Shown here: in pieces, positions 1 through 5,585 of the stretch | Position numbering within the stretch: the stretch's first letter is position 1 | Layout: each line of letters begins with the position of its first letter | Source of the DNA: an uncultured Clostridia bacterium | GTDB taxonomy: Bacteria; Bacillota; Clostridia; Oscillospirales; Ruminococcaceae | Reading direction: 5' to 3' | Assembly: GCA_947624425.1 (NCBI GenBank) | Contig: CANQKG010000088.1 | Location: 1 to 6,280 of the forward strand | Length of the DNA stretch: 6,280 nt | The notes under the pieces: model-generated | Databases searched by the model: none | The model's input: the letters and a program-made list of their open reading frames with translations, nothing else | What the model was told of the DNA's origin: nothing | Position numbers and translations under genes: made by a program

Positions 1-75
1 GGGAATCGGGGGAAAAACAAAGAACAAGGCGAGTGAAACGAGCCGCAGTGATTTTGTTTGTCCCTCGAAATGCGT
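1..75. repeat. Candidate dispersed non-coding repeat, copy A (downstream of spoVT)
   Basis: This structured non-coding segment has imperfect complementary arms at 10-21 (GGGAAAAACAAA) and 53-64 (TTTGTTTGTCCC), with one mismatch. It contains CGAGCCG at 39-45 and ends TTTGTCCC-T-CGAA..GCGT at 57-75. A similar ending, TTTGTCCC-G-CGAA-GCGT, preceded by CGAGCCG, lies at 2658-2683 just past the end of gpmI. Both copies also begin with a similar GGGAATCG/GGGATTCG string. The shared pieces are seen directly. That they form a repeat family (a REP- or MITE-like element, or a gene-end structure) is inference from only two degenerate copies. The element may continue beyond the left edge. Confidence 0.35.
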
Positions 76-102
76 CAAGCGGCGGAAAATCTCCGCCGCT
101 TG
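76..102 (-). terminator. Stem-loop 20 bases past spoVT, possible terminator
   Basis: A perfect 11-bp stem pairs CAAGCGGCGGA (76-86) with TCCGCCGCTTG (92-102) around a 5-base loop. It starts 20 bases after the spoVT stop codon in the direction of transcription. The flank that would form the U-tract in the leftward transcript reads ACGCATTTCG, which is poor in T, so termination may be weak or depend on the structured segment further left. It may instead be a 3'-end stabilising hairpin. Confidence 0.5.
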
Positions 103-122
103 AAGTGAGTGATTTGTTGAAA

Positions 123-662
123 TTAGTGATCCAGTTGTTTTCCCAAAAATGCCGCCGCCGCTTCAATCAGCTTTTCCTGCGGTTGTCCCGCCGTTTTCCC
201 TTTCGCGTCGGACAGATACATCACCGCGCCGGTGATGTCGCCGGAGGATAAGATCGGCTGACAGATCTCGGCATATTGCTCCACGCCGTCCACCGGCTGG
301 AGCCGCTCGGCAGGAGAGGCGGCATTCAAGCTCCGCTTTTGCTCCATCAGCTCCTCCAGACCGGAGGAAACGCGGCGCTCCAGAAGCTCCTTTTTCGGAG
401 CGCCGGACACCGCCACAATGTGATCGCGGTCGCAGATCATGGCGGGCATGCCGCCGGTTTTGTAAAGCACCTCGGCATACTGGTCGGCAAACTCCGCCAG
501 TTCGCCGATCGGCGAATACTTTTTGAATATCACTTCTCCGTCCTTTTCGGTATAAATCTCCAGCGGGTCGCCCTCGCGGATCCGCATGGTGCGCCTTATT
601 TCTTTGGGGATCACGATCCTGCCGAGATCATCGATCCGGCGGACAATTCCGGTTGCTTTCAT
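123..662 (-). CDS. spoVT: Stage V sporulation protein T (AbrB-family forespore transcription regulator)
   Basis: This encodes a 179-residue cytoplasmic DNA-binding regulator. In Bacillus subtilis, SpoVT (178 residues) acts in the forespore and tunes sigma-G-dependent genes, spore coat/cortex properties and germination. The N-terminus is nearly identical to that family: a swapped-hairpin AbrB/SpoVT domain at residues 1-52, including MKATGIVRRIDDLGRIVIPK, then IRREGDP-like and LEIYTEKDGEVIFKKYSPI elements. Residues of about 56-178 correspond to the C-terminal GAF-like domain, with the ICDRDHIVAVSG core at about 78-89. The start at 662 is chosen for the family N-terminus and for GGAAG (671-675), 8 bases upstream. 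The same frame stays open to 959, but that extension does not resemble the family and has no role. The gene stands alone, facing away from the unknown gene at 958. Length and domains are intact. The identification is strong; the regulon in this organism is inferred. Confidence 0.96.
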   Translation of the reverse strand: MKATGIVRRIDDLGRIVIPKEIRRTMRIREGDPLEIYTEKDGEVIFKKYSPIGELAEFADQYAEVLYKTGGMPAMICDRDHIVAVSGAPKKELLERRVSSGLEELMEQKRSLNAASPAERLQPVDGVEQYAEICQPILSSGDITGAVMYLSDAKGKTAGQPQEKLIEAAAAFLGKQLDH

Positions 663-670
663 ATGATAAT

Positions 671-675
671 CTTCC
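671..675 (-). promoter_or_regulatory. spoVT ribosome binding site
   Basis: GGAAG, within AGAAAGGAAG on the leftward strand, lies 8 bases before the ATG at 662. It fixes the start at the MKATG methionine and not at the far upstream methionines of the same open frame. Confidence 0.75.
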
Positions 676-695
676 TTTCTGGTAATTTGCATTCT

Positions 696-725
696 TATTC
701 TTTGAAGCTGTTGCCGTTTTATGCA
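696..725 (-). promoter_or_regulatory. Possible sigma-G-like promoter of spoVT
   Basis: On the leftward strand, TGCATA (720-725) is followed after 17 bases by AAGAATA (696-702). This resembles the sigma-G/sigma-F pattern of a G(C/A)ATA-type -35 and a CATAATA-type -10 box, but the -10 has two mismatches and the spacing is one base off the usual value. It would give a leader of roughly 27 bases before the spoVT ATG. Known biology (spoVT is sigma-G dependent in Bacillus) makes it plausible. A dyad TGCAGG-N12-CCTGCA (722-745) overlaps the -35 and could be an operator. SpoVT is known to control its own gene in Bacillus, but no binding site can be confirmed here. Confidence 0.35.
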
Positions 726-857
726 GGAAAAAGCAAAAGCCTGCACACATTTTGCAAGGTGGTTCGACGCCGCCGGTCGGGGAAATTTTGGGTTTGTCAC
801 CCATGCGTATGAGGAAGGCAGAAAAAAAGGTTTTCTTAACATTGTTATAGTTATAGG

Positions 858-887
858 GTGGCAATCATCATAAATCTGTGTTACAAT
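858..887 (+). promoter_or_regulatory. Putative housekeeping promoter with extended -10 for the 958-2352 pair
   Basis: TGTTACAAT (879-887) is an extended -10 element whose hexamer TACAAT differs from TATAAT at one position. A weak -35, GTGGCA (858-863, four of six matches to TTGACA), lies 18 bases upstream. The region is AT-rich compared with its surroundings. The start of transcription would be near 894, about 64 bases before the ATG at 958. This is assigned by pattern only. Confidence 0.45.
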
Positions 888-957
888 GTTTTTATAAACC
901 GTGAAACCATTCAAATAAATGCACAAAATGAGATCATACCGATCGAGGAGATGTATC

Positions 958-1272
958 ATGAATTGGTATCAGGATTATGACCGCATACTTTCCCTGTTTG
1001 AAAAGGGGGATGAGCGCGTCGATGAAACCACATTTTATTTTCGCTCCGATCCGGAAAAAGCCGAGCATTATATCGGATGTCTGCCTCAGTATGAGAAGCC
1101 TTATTGGGCAGGATACTGCGATATTCCAAACGGCTGTGATTTTAAGACCGCAAAGGAACTGTTTGAGGCAGCTATCTATGACGGAAAATCGATCAAAGAC
1201 CGCTGGGACGAGTTGGTGATGATCTGTATCGGCGGCATAAACCCGGATGATTGGGAGCAGTCCTGGATGTAG
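958..1272 (+). CDS. Small acidic, tryptophan-rich hypothetical protein (104 aa)
   Basis: I do not recognise a characterised function. The product starts MNWYQDYDRIL and has 104 residues. It is clearly acidic (about 22 Asp/Glu against about 11 Lys/Arg) and has five tryptophans and four cysteines, with no signal peptide or membrane segment, so it is probably a folded soluble cytoplasmic protein. Recognisable blocks are YWAGYCDIPNGCDF near residues 49-62, an AKELFEAAIYDGKSIKDRWDE stretch, and a C-terminal GGINPDDWEQ. The four Cys do not form an evident zinc-binding pattern. The start at 958 is chosen because GAGGAG (945-950) sits 7 bases upstream; in-frame methionines further upstream (from 919) lack one. 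A good extended -10 promoter precedes it. The next gene begins 60 bases after its stop with no terminator between, so the two are probably one transcript. A small binding-partner or immunity-type protein would fit the composition, but nothing shows it. Confidence 0.8.
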   Translation: MNWYQDYDRILSLFEKGDERVDETTFYFRSDPEKAEHYIGCLPQYEKPYWAGYCDIPNGCDFKTAKELFEAAIYDGKSIKDRWDELVMICIGGINPDDWEQSWM

Positions 1273-1319
1273 GATCTATCCGTTTCAGATCGCCGAAAAG
1301 CAAAGAATAACACTGCCAT

Positions 1320-1324
1320 AGGAG
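1320..1324 (+). promoter_or_regulatory. Ribosome binding site that decides the start at 1333
   Basis: AGGAG lies 8 bases upstream of ATG 1333. An in-frame GTG at 1324 overlaps the last base of this site, so it cannot be the start even though it would lengthen the frame. Confidence 0.75.
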
Positions 1325-1332
1325 TGGTTGAT

Positions 1333-2352
1333 ATGCCGTATCCGAAGCCTTTGTCTGAAAAAAGCATTGCACGCTTGTATGCCGAAGCGGGTCTGCAAGA
1401 GGAGCAGATTGCGTTTTTGCACACCTTCTGTTTGGCATGTGCCAATCTTTACGGCGTTATATCCGCCGAGGAGGCGTGGGATGTTTATCGGGAGCTGTCT
1501 GCAAAAACGCAAACGGTTCGGCTCCATCGCCGGGAGCTGTATGCGGCTCTTGGAATTTTGCGGCGGGAGGAACTGCCGTATTATGTCTTTGAAGTGGACG
1601 AGGTGTATTCCGGGGACGCCCGTCGGGACGGACTGCGCCTTATCGTATACCGGGAGCTGGTCGGCTTCGGTTACGGCAAATTTTTCAAGCTGTATGTGGT
1701 GGACGAAAACACGGCGGGCAAACCGTTTTATGTGCCGGAAAATCTGTTGTCGTATACCGTTTTGCCGGAAAGCGAGCAGGAGCAAGCGCTGCTTCGGTTT
1801 TTAAACGGCTTGCGATCAACGCGCTCTCAATATACCAATCCACTCGGGAAGATCCGCACCTGCCCTTACAAGGGAAAATATCTGCACGAGTTTGCCTATA
1901 TCAGCGAGAGAGCGAGCTTTGAATTAGACTGGTTGAACGGGAGAATCGAGGGACATAAGGGAAATCCGAAAAGGGCGGCGGAATTGGAAGCGAAGCTGAA
2001 AAGTGTTACGGCCGCCCAGTATCTGGTAGAGCAACTCAAGTGGGGAAACAACCTTGGCCATATAAAAGTAGCCGATCAGATAAAGTATTTTTTCAATGAC
2101 TTGACGGCAATGGGTGTAGTGCTTTCCGGGCAAAAGCAGGAAGAGGCGCTGCTGCATGCCATATTTGAGATGTGCACCAATCAGCATCTCTGGTGCAACC
2201 GCGGCTGGACGCCGAAGGGGCTTTCTGCCCGCATGGGAGGCGGCGGAGAGCCGACCTTTGGCTTTGGGTGGGAGCTGGAACAGATGATAGCGGACGGCGC
2301 GATCGACAAAGACGAGGGCGTCCGCATACTGCGTGAACTGTGGCTTTCGTGA
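1333..2352 (+). CDS. Hypothetical protein (339 aa), soluble, unknown function
   Basis: I cannot name this product. It is a 339-residue soluble protein without signal peptide or transmembrane segments. Visible parts: a helical N-terminus (residues 1-80) containing FCLACANLYGVISAEEAWDVY, which reads like the small helical modules of Firmicute proteins of unknown function; a strand-rich middle (82-145) with YYVFEVDEVYSG and RLIVYRELVGFGYGKFFKLYVV; a charged helical segment (185-235); and a C-terminal helical block (248-296) ending EMCTNQHLWCNRGWTPKGL. That last block resembles the 'NN-x-LW-x-N-x-G-x-TP-x-EL' stretch I associate with uncharacterised Firmicute proteins that often carry SEC-C-type tails; no such metal-binding tail is present here. 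The glycine-rich MGGGGEPTFGFG (301-312) may be a flexible loop. The gene follows the small gene at 958 by 60 bases, and a strong terminator follows 36 bases after its stop. It is open and undamaged. Function is unknown. Confidence 0.85.
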   Translation: MPYPKPLSEKSIARLYAEAGLQEEQIAFLHTFCLACANLYGVISAEEAWDVYRELSAKTQTVRLHRRELYAALGILRREELPYYVFEVDEVYSGDARRDGLRLIVYRELVGFGYGKFFKLYVVDENTAGKPFYVPENLLSYTVLPESEQEQALLRFLNGLRSTRSQYTNPLGKIRTCPYKGKYLHEFAYISERASFELDWLNGRIEGHKGNPKRAAELEAKLKSVTAAQYLVEQLKWGNNLGHIKVADQIKYFFNDLTAMGVVLSGQKQEEALLHAIFEMCTNQHLWCNRGWTPKGLSARMGGGGEPTFGFGWELEQMIADGAIDKDEGVRILRELWLS

Positions 2353-2388
2353 AAATAGGGAAAACCCGCATATTCCTGTACAACAAAT

Positions 2389-2430
2389 CGGCCGATTGGG
2401 ATATTCATCCCAATCGGCCGGGTTTGTTTT
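2389..2430 (+). terminator. Intrinsic terminator of the rightward gene pair
   Basis: A perfect 14-bp stem pairs CGGCCGATTGGGAT (2389-2402) with ATCCCAATCGGCCG (2407-2420) around the 4-base loop ATTC. It is followed by GGTTTGTTTT (2421-2430) on the rightward strand. It starts 36 bases after the stop codon at 2352, so it should end the 958-2352 transcript. The leftward flank, ATTTGTTGT, is also fairly T-rich, so some back-up termination of leftward readthrough is possible. Confidence 0.88.
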
Positions 2431-2550
2431 GAGGCGGCTGTCAAATAAACCGACTTCATTTTGGGCGGCGGACGCTTATCAATCCGGCGGGTTTTACCGA
2501 GCGAGTCAGGGCTTTTGCGTCGGCTGTCGGCTTGCGGTTTTCTGAAAGCC
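2431..2550. other. Non-coding spacer between convergent terminators
   Basis: This is the central part of the 334-base gap between the stop codons at 2352 and 2687. I see no gene in it: the short frames on both strands have no ribosome binding sites. Its last bases contain a minor hairpin, TCGGCTT (2527-2533) with AAGCCGA (2546-2552). Nothing else stands out. Confidence 0.6.
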
Positions 2551-2596
2551 GAAAATATTAAAATCCCACCACTGCGCAAAGCGCAGTGGTGGGATT
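2551..2596 (-). terminator. Intrinsic terminator of the leftward glycolytic operon
   Basis: A perfect 16-bp stem pairs 2562-2577 with 2581-2596 (AATCCCACCACTGCGC and its complement) around a 3-base loop. On the leftward strand it is followed by TTAATATTTTC (2551-2561), a T-rich tract; the rightward flank is A-rich and unsuited. It lies about 90 bases past the gpmI stop codon at 2687 and so closes the pgk-tpiA-DUF4272-gpmI transcript. Confidence 0.85.
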
Positions 2597-2624
2597 AAAA
2601 ACCGTCATTATCCTCATGCGGTTC

Positions 2625-2683
2625 GGGGATTCGCTTTTACTCGTGGTTACGCTCGTGCGAGCCGAATTTGTCCCGCGAAGCGT
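2625..2683. repeat. Candidate dispersed non-coding repeat, copy B (downstream of gpmI)
   Basis: The segment runs from GGGGATTCG (2625-2633) to TTTGTCCCGCGAAGCGT (2667-2683), ending 3 bases before the gpmI stop codon. It contains the hairpin GCTCG-TG-CGAGC (2651-2662) and CGAGCCG (2658-2664). The right end matches 57-75 except for one substitution and a 2-base gap; the interior aligns poorly. It lies in the 3' untranslated region of the glycolytic operon, as copy A does for spoVT. A repeat family is inferred from only two copies. Confidence 0.33.
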
Positions 2684-2686
2684 ATG

Positions 2687-4254
2687 CTATTTTGCCAGCA
2701 TACTTTCCTCCCAGCAGGCCGGGAGAGTGAGCCCCAGCAGCTCGGCAACGGTCGGGGCCACATTGGCAAGCCCGAACGCGCCCTCTTTAAGCCGCACCGA
2801 TTTATCGTAGACAATAAACGGCACCGGATTGAGGGAGTGGGCGGTACGCACCTGAATCTCGCCCTTCTTGTTCTTTTCCAGCATCTCGTCGGCATTGCCG
2901 TGGTCGGCGGTGATGAGCAGCGTTGCGCCTACCTCGTCCACCGCGTCGATCAGCCGCTTCAGTCCGAGATCGACCGATTCGCAGGCGATGATGGTGGCGG
3001 GCATACTGCCGGTGTGACCCACCATGTCTCCGTTGGGGTAGTTGCAGCGGATAAAATCGTACTTGCCGGAGCGCAGTGCTTCGATCACGCTGTCGGTGAC
3101 CTCCGCCGATTTCATCCAAGGGCGCTCGTCAAAGGATACCTTGTCGGAGGGTATTTCCACAAAGACTTCCTTTTCTTCGCTGAACTTTTCGCTCCGGTTG
3201 CCGTTCCAGAAGTAGGTGACGTGACCGTATTTCTGCGTTTCGCTGACTGCGTACTGCATCAGACCGTGGTTGACCAGCAGCTCGGAGAGGGTGTTGGTGA
3301 TCTCGGGCGGATCGACCAGATACCGCCGCGGGAGATTGAGGTCGCCGTCATACTGGAGCATACCGGCGTAGAGGACGTCGGGTCTCTTGCCCCGATCAAA
3401 GAAGGTGAAATCGTCATAGTCAAACGCCATGCTCAGCTCCAGCGCACGGTCGCCCCGGAAGTTATAGAGGATCACGCTGTCGCCGTCCTCGATCCTGCCG
3501 ACCGGCTCCCCGTTTTCGGCGATCACAAAGGCGGGAAGATCCTGGTCGATCACATTGTATTCGGCGCGGTAGGTCTCGATGGCGTCGGCCGCCTTCTCGA
3601 ACTGCCGCCCTTTCCTTCCACATGAGTTTCCCAGCCCATTTTCACCATGTTCCAGTCCGCCTGATAACGATCCATGGTGATTTTCATTCTGCCGCCGCCT
3701 GACGCAATCTTGCCGTCAAAGTTGTCGTCATTGAGGGAGGTGAGCGCATTTTCAAGCTGCTCCACATAGGTCAAAGCCGACGTCGCGGGAACGTCGCGTC
3801 CGTCCAGCAGGATATGTACCCGTGCTTTTTTCACACCCTCTGCCTTTGCCTCATGGAGCATCGAGATCAGATGGTTGATGTTCGAATGCACGTTGCCGTC
3901 CGACAGAAGCCCGATAAAGTGGAGGGTGCTGCCCTTTTCGATCACCTGTCTGGTCAGCGCTTTCCAGGCGTCGGAGCGGTAAATCTTTCCGCTTTCGATC
4001 GACTCGTTGACCAGCTTTGCGCCCTGCGAGTAGATCTGCCCGCAGCCCAGTGCGTTATGACCCACCTCGCTGTTTCCCATGTCGTCGTCCGAGGGAAGTC
4101 CTACCGCATCACCGTGCGCCTTTAAGCGGGTGTGCGGATATTCCTTGAGCAGCATATCCAGCGTGGGGGTGTTTGCCTCGGTCACGGCGTCGCCCAGTCC
4201 GGTCTTGGAAAAGCCGATGCCGTCCATGACCACCAGTATCACCGGTTTTTTCAT
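2687..4254 (-). pseudogene. gpmI: 2,3-bisphosphoglycerate-independent phosphoglycerate mutase, split by a -1 frame change (disrupted, miscalled or recoded)
   Basis: GpmI is a cytoplasmic, metal-dependent enzyme that interconverts 3- and 2-phosphoglycerate in glycolysis. The first frame starts at 4254, with AGGAGG at 4263-4268 placed 8 bases upstream, and is homologous for 216 residues to HVEGKG. It then runs 18 unrelated residues to TGA at 3550. Homology resumes in the -1 frame at RQFEKAADAIE and ends at 2687. Joined, the two parts give about 522 residues, close to the usual 505-560. All expected residues are present: D11, S62 (in DDDMGNSEVGH), H123, R153, D154, R189 and R196 in the first part; R267, R270, K342, D410, H414, D451, H452 and H473 in the second (joined numbering). 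MDRYQADW, MLQYDGDLNLP and YFWNGNRS mark the plant/trypanosome-like subclass. The break falls inside the transferase domain, so separate halves should not work. A GTG at 3553 overlaps the first stop but has no ribosome binding site. The cause is most likely one missing base, from mutation or sequencing; recoding is possible. Confidence 0.93.
3607..3613 (-). other. Frame-change point in gpmI: A AAG GGC heptamer
   Basis: In the gpmI frame, the codons GGA AAG GGC (3615-3607) contain A AAG GGC, which fits the X XXY YYZ rule for tandem -1 slippage. A slip here continues as CGG CAG TTC GAG, giving GKGRQFEK, exactly the residues expected by homology. An SD-like GGAAGGA lies just upstream. Downstream there is only a short GGCG-GCCGA-CGCC stem (about 13 bases later), weaker than known stimulators. 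Inserting one G in GCCGCCC on the plus strand, making GCCGGCCC, restores the same protein, so the heptamer could be a coincidence of codon choice. Confidence 0.6.
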
Positions 4255-4272
4255 GTCAGGTTCCTCCTAGTA

Positions 4273-4806
4273 TTATTCTATGGTATCCCAGTCCGCTTCG
4301 GGGTGGCAGAGCCAGTAGAGCGCGCGCCACTGCTCCCAGCAGAGCTCCGGATCGGTTTTTCCGGCGGGGTCGGTGCGCTTTGCCAGCGCCTCGCGCAGTT
4401 CTTCCTCCGACCGGAGCCGTCCATGCCGGTAGAAGGCGGCAAAATCCTCGCCGTCCAGCAGAAAACGGAGCGTTTTCGCGGCGTCGTGCGGCACCTGCGG
4501 AAGGGGAAGAGAGGTCAGAAAGCCCATCGCCCAAAGCAGAGCGGCATACCCCTCGTAGCCCCATTGCAACTGGAAGGCGTCGGTTTCGTCCGGCGCTTCG
4601 TCCGAGAGAAAGGACAGCTCGGCGTCGGTGAAAAACGCTTCCTTTACATAGCCGTCCTCCAGAAGCTGCTCCAGCAGAGCTGAAGCAGGCTCGGTATTTT
4701 TGTCATGGTAAAGGAAAGACTCCGCATACATACCGGCGGCGGCAAGCGCCGCCGCCCGTTTTGCTGTCTGCTTCCGGCTGCGGATCGGATTATTTTCCGG
4801 CTGCAT
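4273..4806 (-). CDS. DUF4272-like protein of unknown function within the glycolytic operon (177 aa)
   Basis: This is a soluble protein of unknown biochemical role. I assign it to the DUF4272 type from its layout: an N-terminal RSRKQTAKRAAALAAAGMYAE helix (residues 10-29), corresponding to the family's RSKEEVA-RALAL helix; QWGYEGYAALLWAMGFLTSLPLP (81-103), the family's 'W-x-YE-x-x-x-x-LLWALG' core; then RSEEELREAL (132-141); and finally WEQWRALYWL (157-166) with ADWDTIE (171-177), matching the 'ERH-ALNWL ... WDDV-T' end. It seems to lack the usual N-terminal 40 or so residues, so it is a short member. I prefer ATG 4806 over the in-frame TTG at 4809. The gene overlaps the last 17 bases of tpiA in another frame and has only a weak GGGG (4816-4819) upstream, which points to translational coupling with tpiA. 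Its stop is 18 bases before the gpmI ATG. No signal peptide or membrane segments are seen. The family assignment is from memory of its pattern. Confidence 0.8.
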   Translation of the reverse strand: MQPENNPIRSRKQTAKRAAALAAAGMYAESFLYHDKNTEPASALLEQLLEDGYVKEAFFTDAELSFLSDEAPDETDAFQLQWGYEGYAALLWAMGFLTSLPLPQVPHDAAKTLRFLLDGEDFAAFYRHGRLRSEEELREALAKRTDPAGKTDPELCWEQWRALYWLCHPEADWDTIE

Positions 4807-5557
4807 CAATGATCGCCCCGAAGTCGGGCGCTTTTAAGGACGCGCCGCCGATCAAACCGCCGTCCACATCGGGTTCCGCCAGCAGTTCTGCGGCGTTCTT
4901 GGCATTCATCGAACCGCCGTACTGAATGGTCATGCCGTCTGCCGCTGCCTGATCGTACAGCTTTGCGATCACCTTGCGGATCATGCCGCAGACCTCGTTT
5001 GCCTGCGCGCTGGTCGCGGTCTTGCCGGTGCCGATCGCCCAAACCGGCTCGTAGGCGATGATGATGCGGGAGAGCTCCTCACGGGTCACGCCCTTGAGCG
5101 CCACCTTGGTCTGGAGTGCCACCAGCTCCTCGGTGATGCCGTTCTCCCGATCCTCCAGCATCTCGCCGACGCAGAGGATCACGGTCAAACCGGCGTCGAG
5201 CGCCGCACGGGTGCGGAGGTTGACCGTCTCGTTGGTCTCGGCAAAATACTGCCGCCGCTCCGAGTGACCGATGATAACATAGCCGACGCCCATCTCTTTG
5301 AGCATTGCGGCGGAAATCTCACCGGTGTACGCACCGGACTCTTTAAAATGGCAGTTTTGCGCGCCCACGCCGATATTGGTGCCTGCGGTGGCAGCCAGCG
5401 CGGTTTCGAGATTGGTGAAAGGTACGCAGACCACCACATCACAGCCCGCATTTGCCGCCAGCGGCTTTAACTCCTCGATCAGAGCCTTTGCCTCAGGACG
5501 GGTCTTGTTCATCTTCCAGTTTCCGGCGATGACCGCCTTGCGAAGTGCCTTGTTCAT
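4790..5557 (-). CDS. tpiA: Triosephosphate isomerase
   Basis: TpiA is a cytoplasmic homodimeric TIM-barrel enzyme that interconverts dihydroxyacetone phosphate and glyceraldehyde 3-phosphate in glycolysis and gluconeogenesis. The 255-residue product is of standard length and complete. The catalytic set is visible: N13 and K15 in AGNWKMN, H98 in IIGHSERR, and E170 in AYEPVWAIGTGKTAT, which includes the flexible loop 6 (171-181). The phosphate-binding strands are YGGSMN (213-218) and GLIGGASL (234-241). The start at 5557 is supported by AGGAGG (5566-5571), 8 bases upstream, and by the family N-terminus. It follows pgk by 72 bases that contain a terminator-like hairpin, and its 3' end overlaps the DUF4272-like gene by 17 bases. 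There is no room for a separate promoter downstream of that hairpin, so expression should depend on readthrough from pgk or on a promoter inside pgk. Confidence 0.98.
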   Translation of the reverse strand: MNKALRKAVIAGNWKMNKTRPEAKALIEELKPLAANAGCDVVVCVPFTNLETALAATAGTNIGVGAQNCHFKESGAYTGEISAAMLKEMGVGYVIIGHSERRQYFAETNETVNLRTRAALDAGLTVILCVGEMLEDRENGITEELVALQTKVALKGVTREELSRIIIAYEPVWAIGTGKTATSAQANEVCGMIRKVIAKLYDQAAADGMTIQYGGSMNAKNAAELLAEPDVDGGLIGGASLKAPDFGAIIDAAGK

Positions 5558-5585
5558 AATCAGTTCCTCCTCATTGATGTTTCAT

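Larger units (their letters stand above)
663..957. other. Divergent intergenic region between spoVT and the gene at 958
   Basis: This is 295 bases with no gene I can support. It holds the spoVT ribosome binding site and putative leftward promoter at the left end, and a putative rightward promoter and ribosome binding site at the right end. The middle (about 745-840) shows only short weak hairpins, such as GGGT-TTGTC-ACCC near 790-802. A short leftward open frame at 628-864 and the open upstream part of the spoVT frame have no ribosome binding site and no recognisable protein features. Confidence 0.6.

Noticed and set aside
276..812. Rightward open frame of 178 codons opposite spoVT
   Set aside because: It is antisense to the clear SpoVT coding sequence, with no motif or ribosome binding site of its own.
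663..959. The spoVT frame stays open upstream, adding 99 residues up to 959
   Set aside because: The extension has no ribosome binding site or family similarity, and the MKATG start matches SpoVT exactly and has a good GGAAG site.
2333..2579. Short open frames on both strands in the convergent intergenic region
   Set aside because: They cross the perfect terminator hairpins, lack ribosome binding sites and have low-quality translations, so coding is unlikely.
2687..3553. Second half of gpmI as an independent gene starting at GTG 3553
   Set aside because: The GTG overlaps the TGA of the first frame but has no SD sequence. Homology continues 18 residues upstream of it in the same frame, so it is the rest of one gene.
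2684..3625. Long rightward open frame of 313 codons opposite gpmI
   Set aside because: It is a mirror frame of a GC-rich gene. The opposite strand shows clear GpmI homology, and the frame has no plausible ribosome binding site or protein motif.
4132..4683. Rightward open frame of 183 codons over the DUF4272-like gene and the start of gpmI
   Set aside because: It is antisense to two genes with family support and good spacing, and its product resembles nothing.
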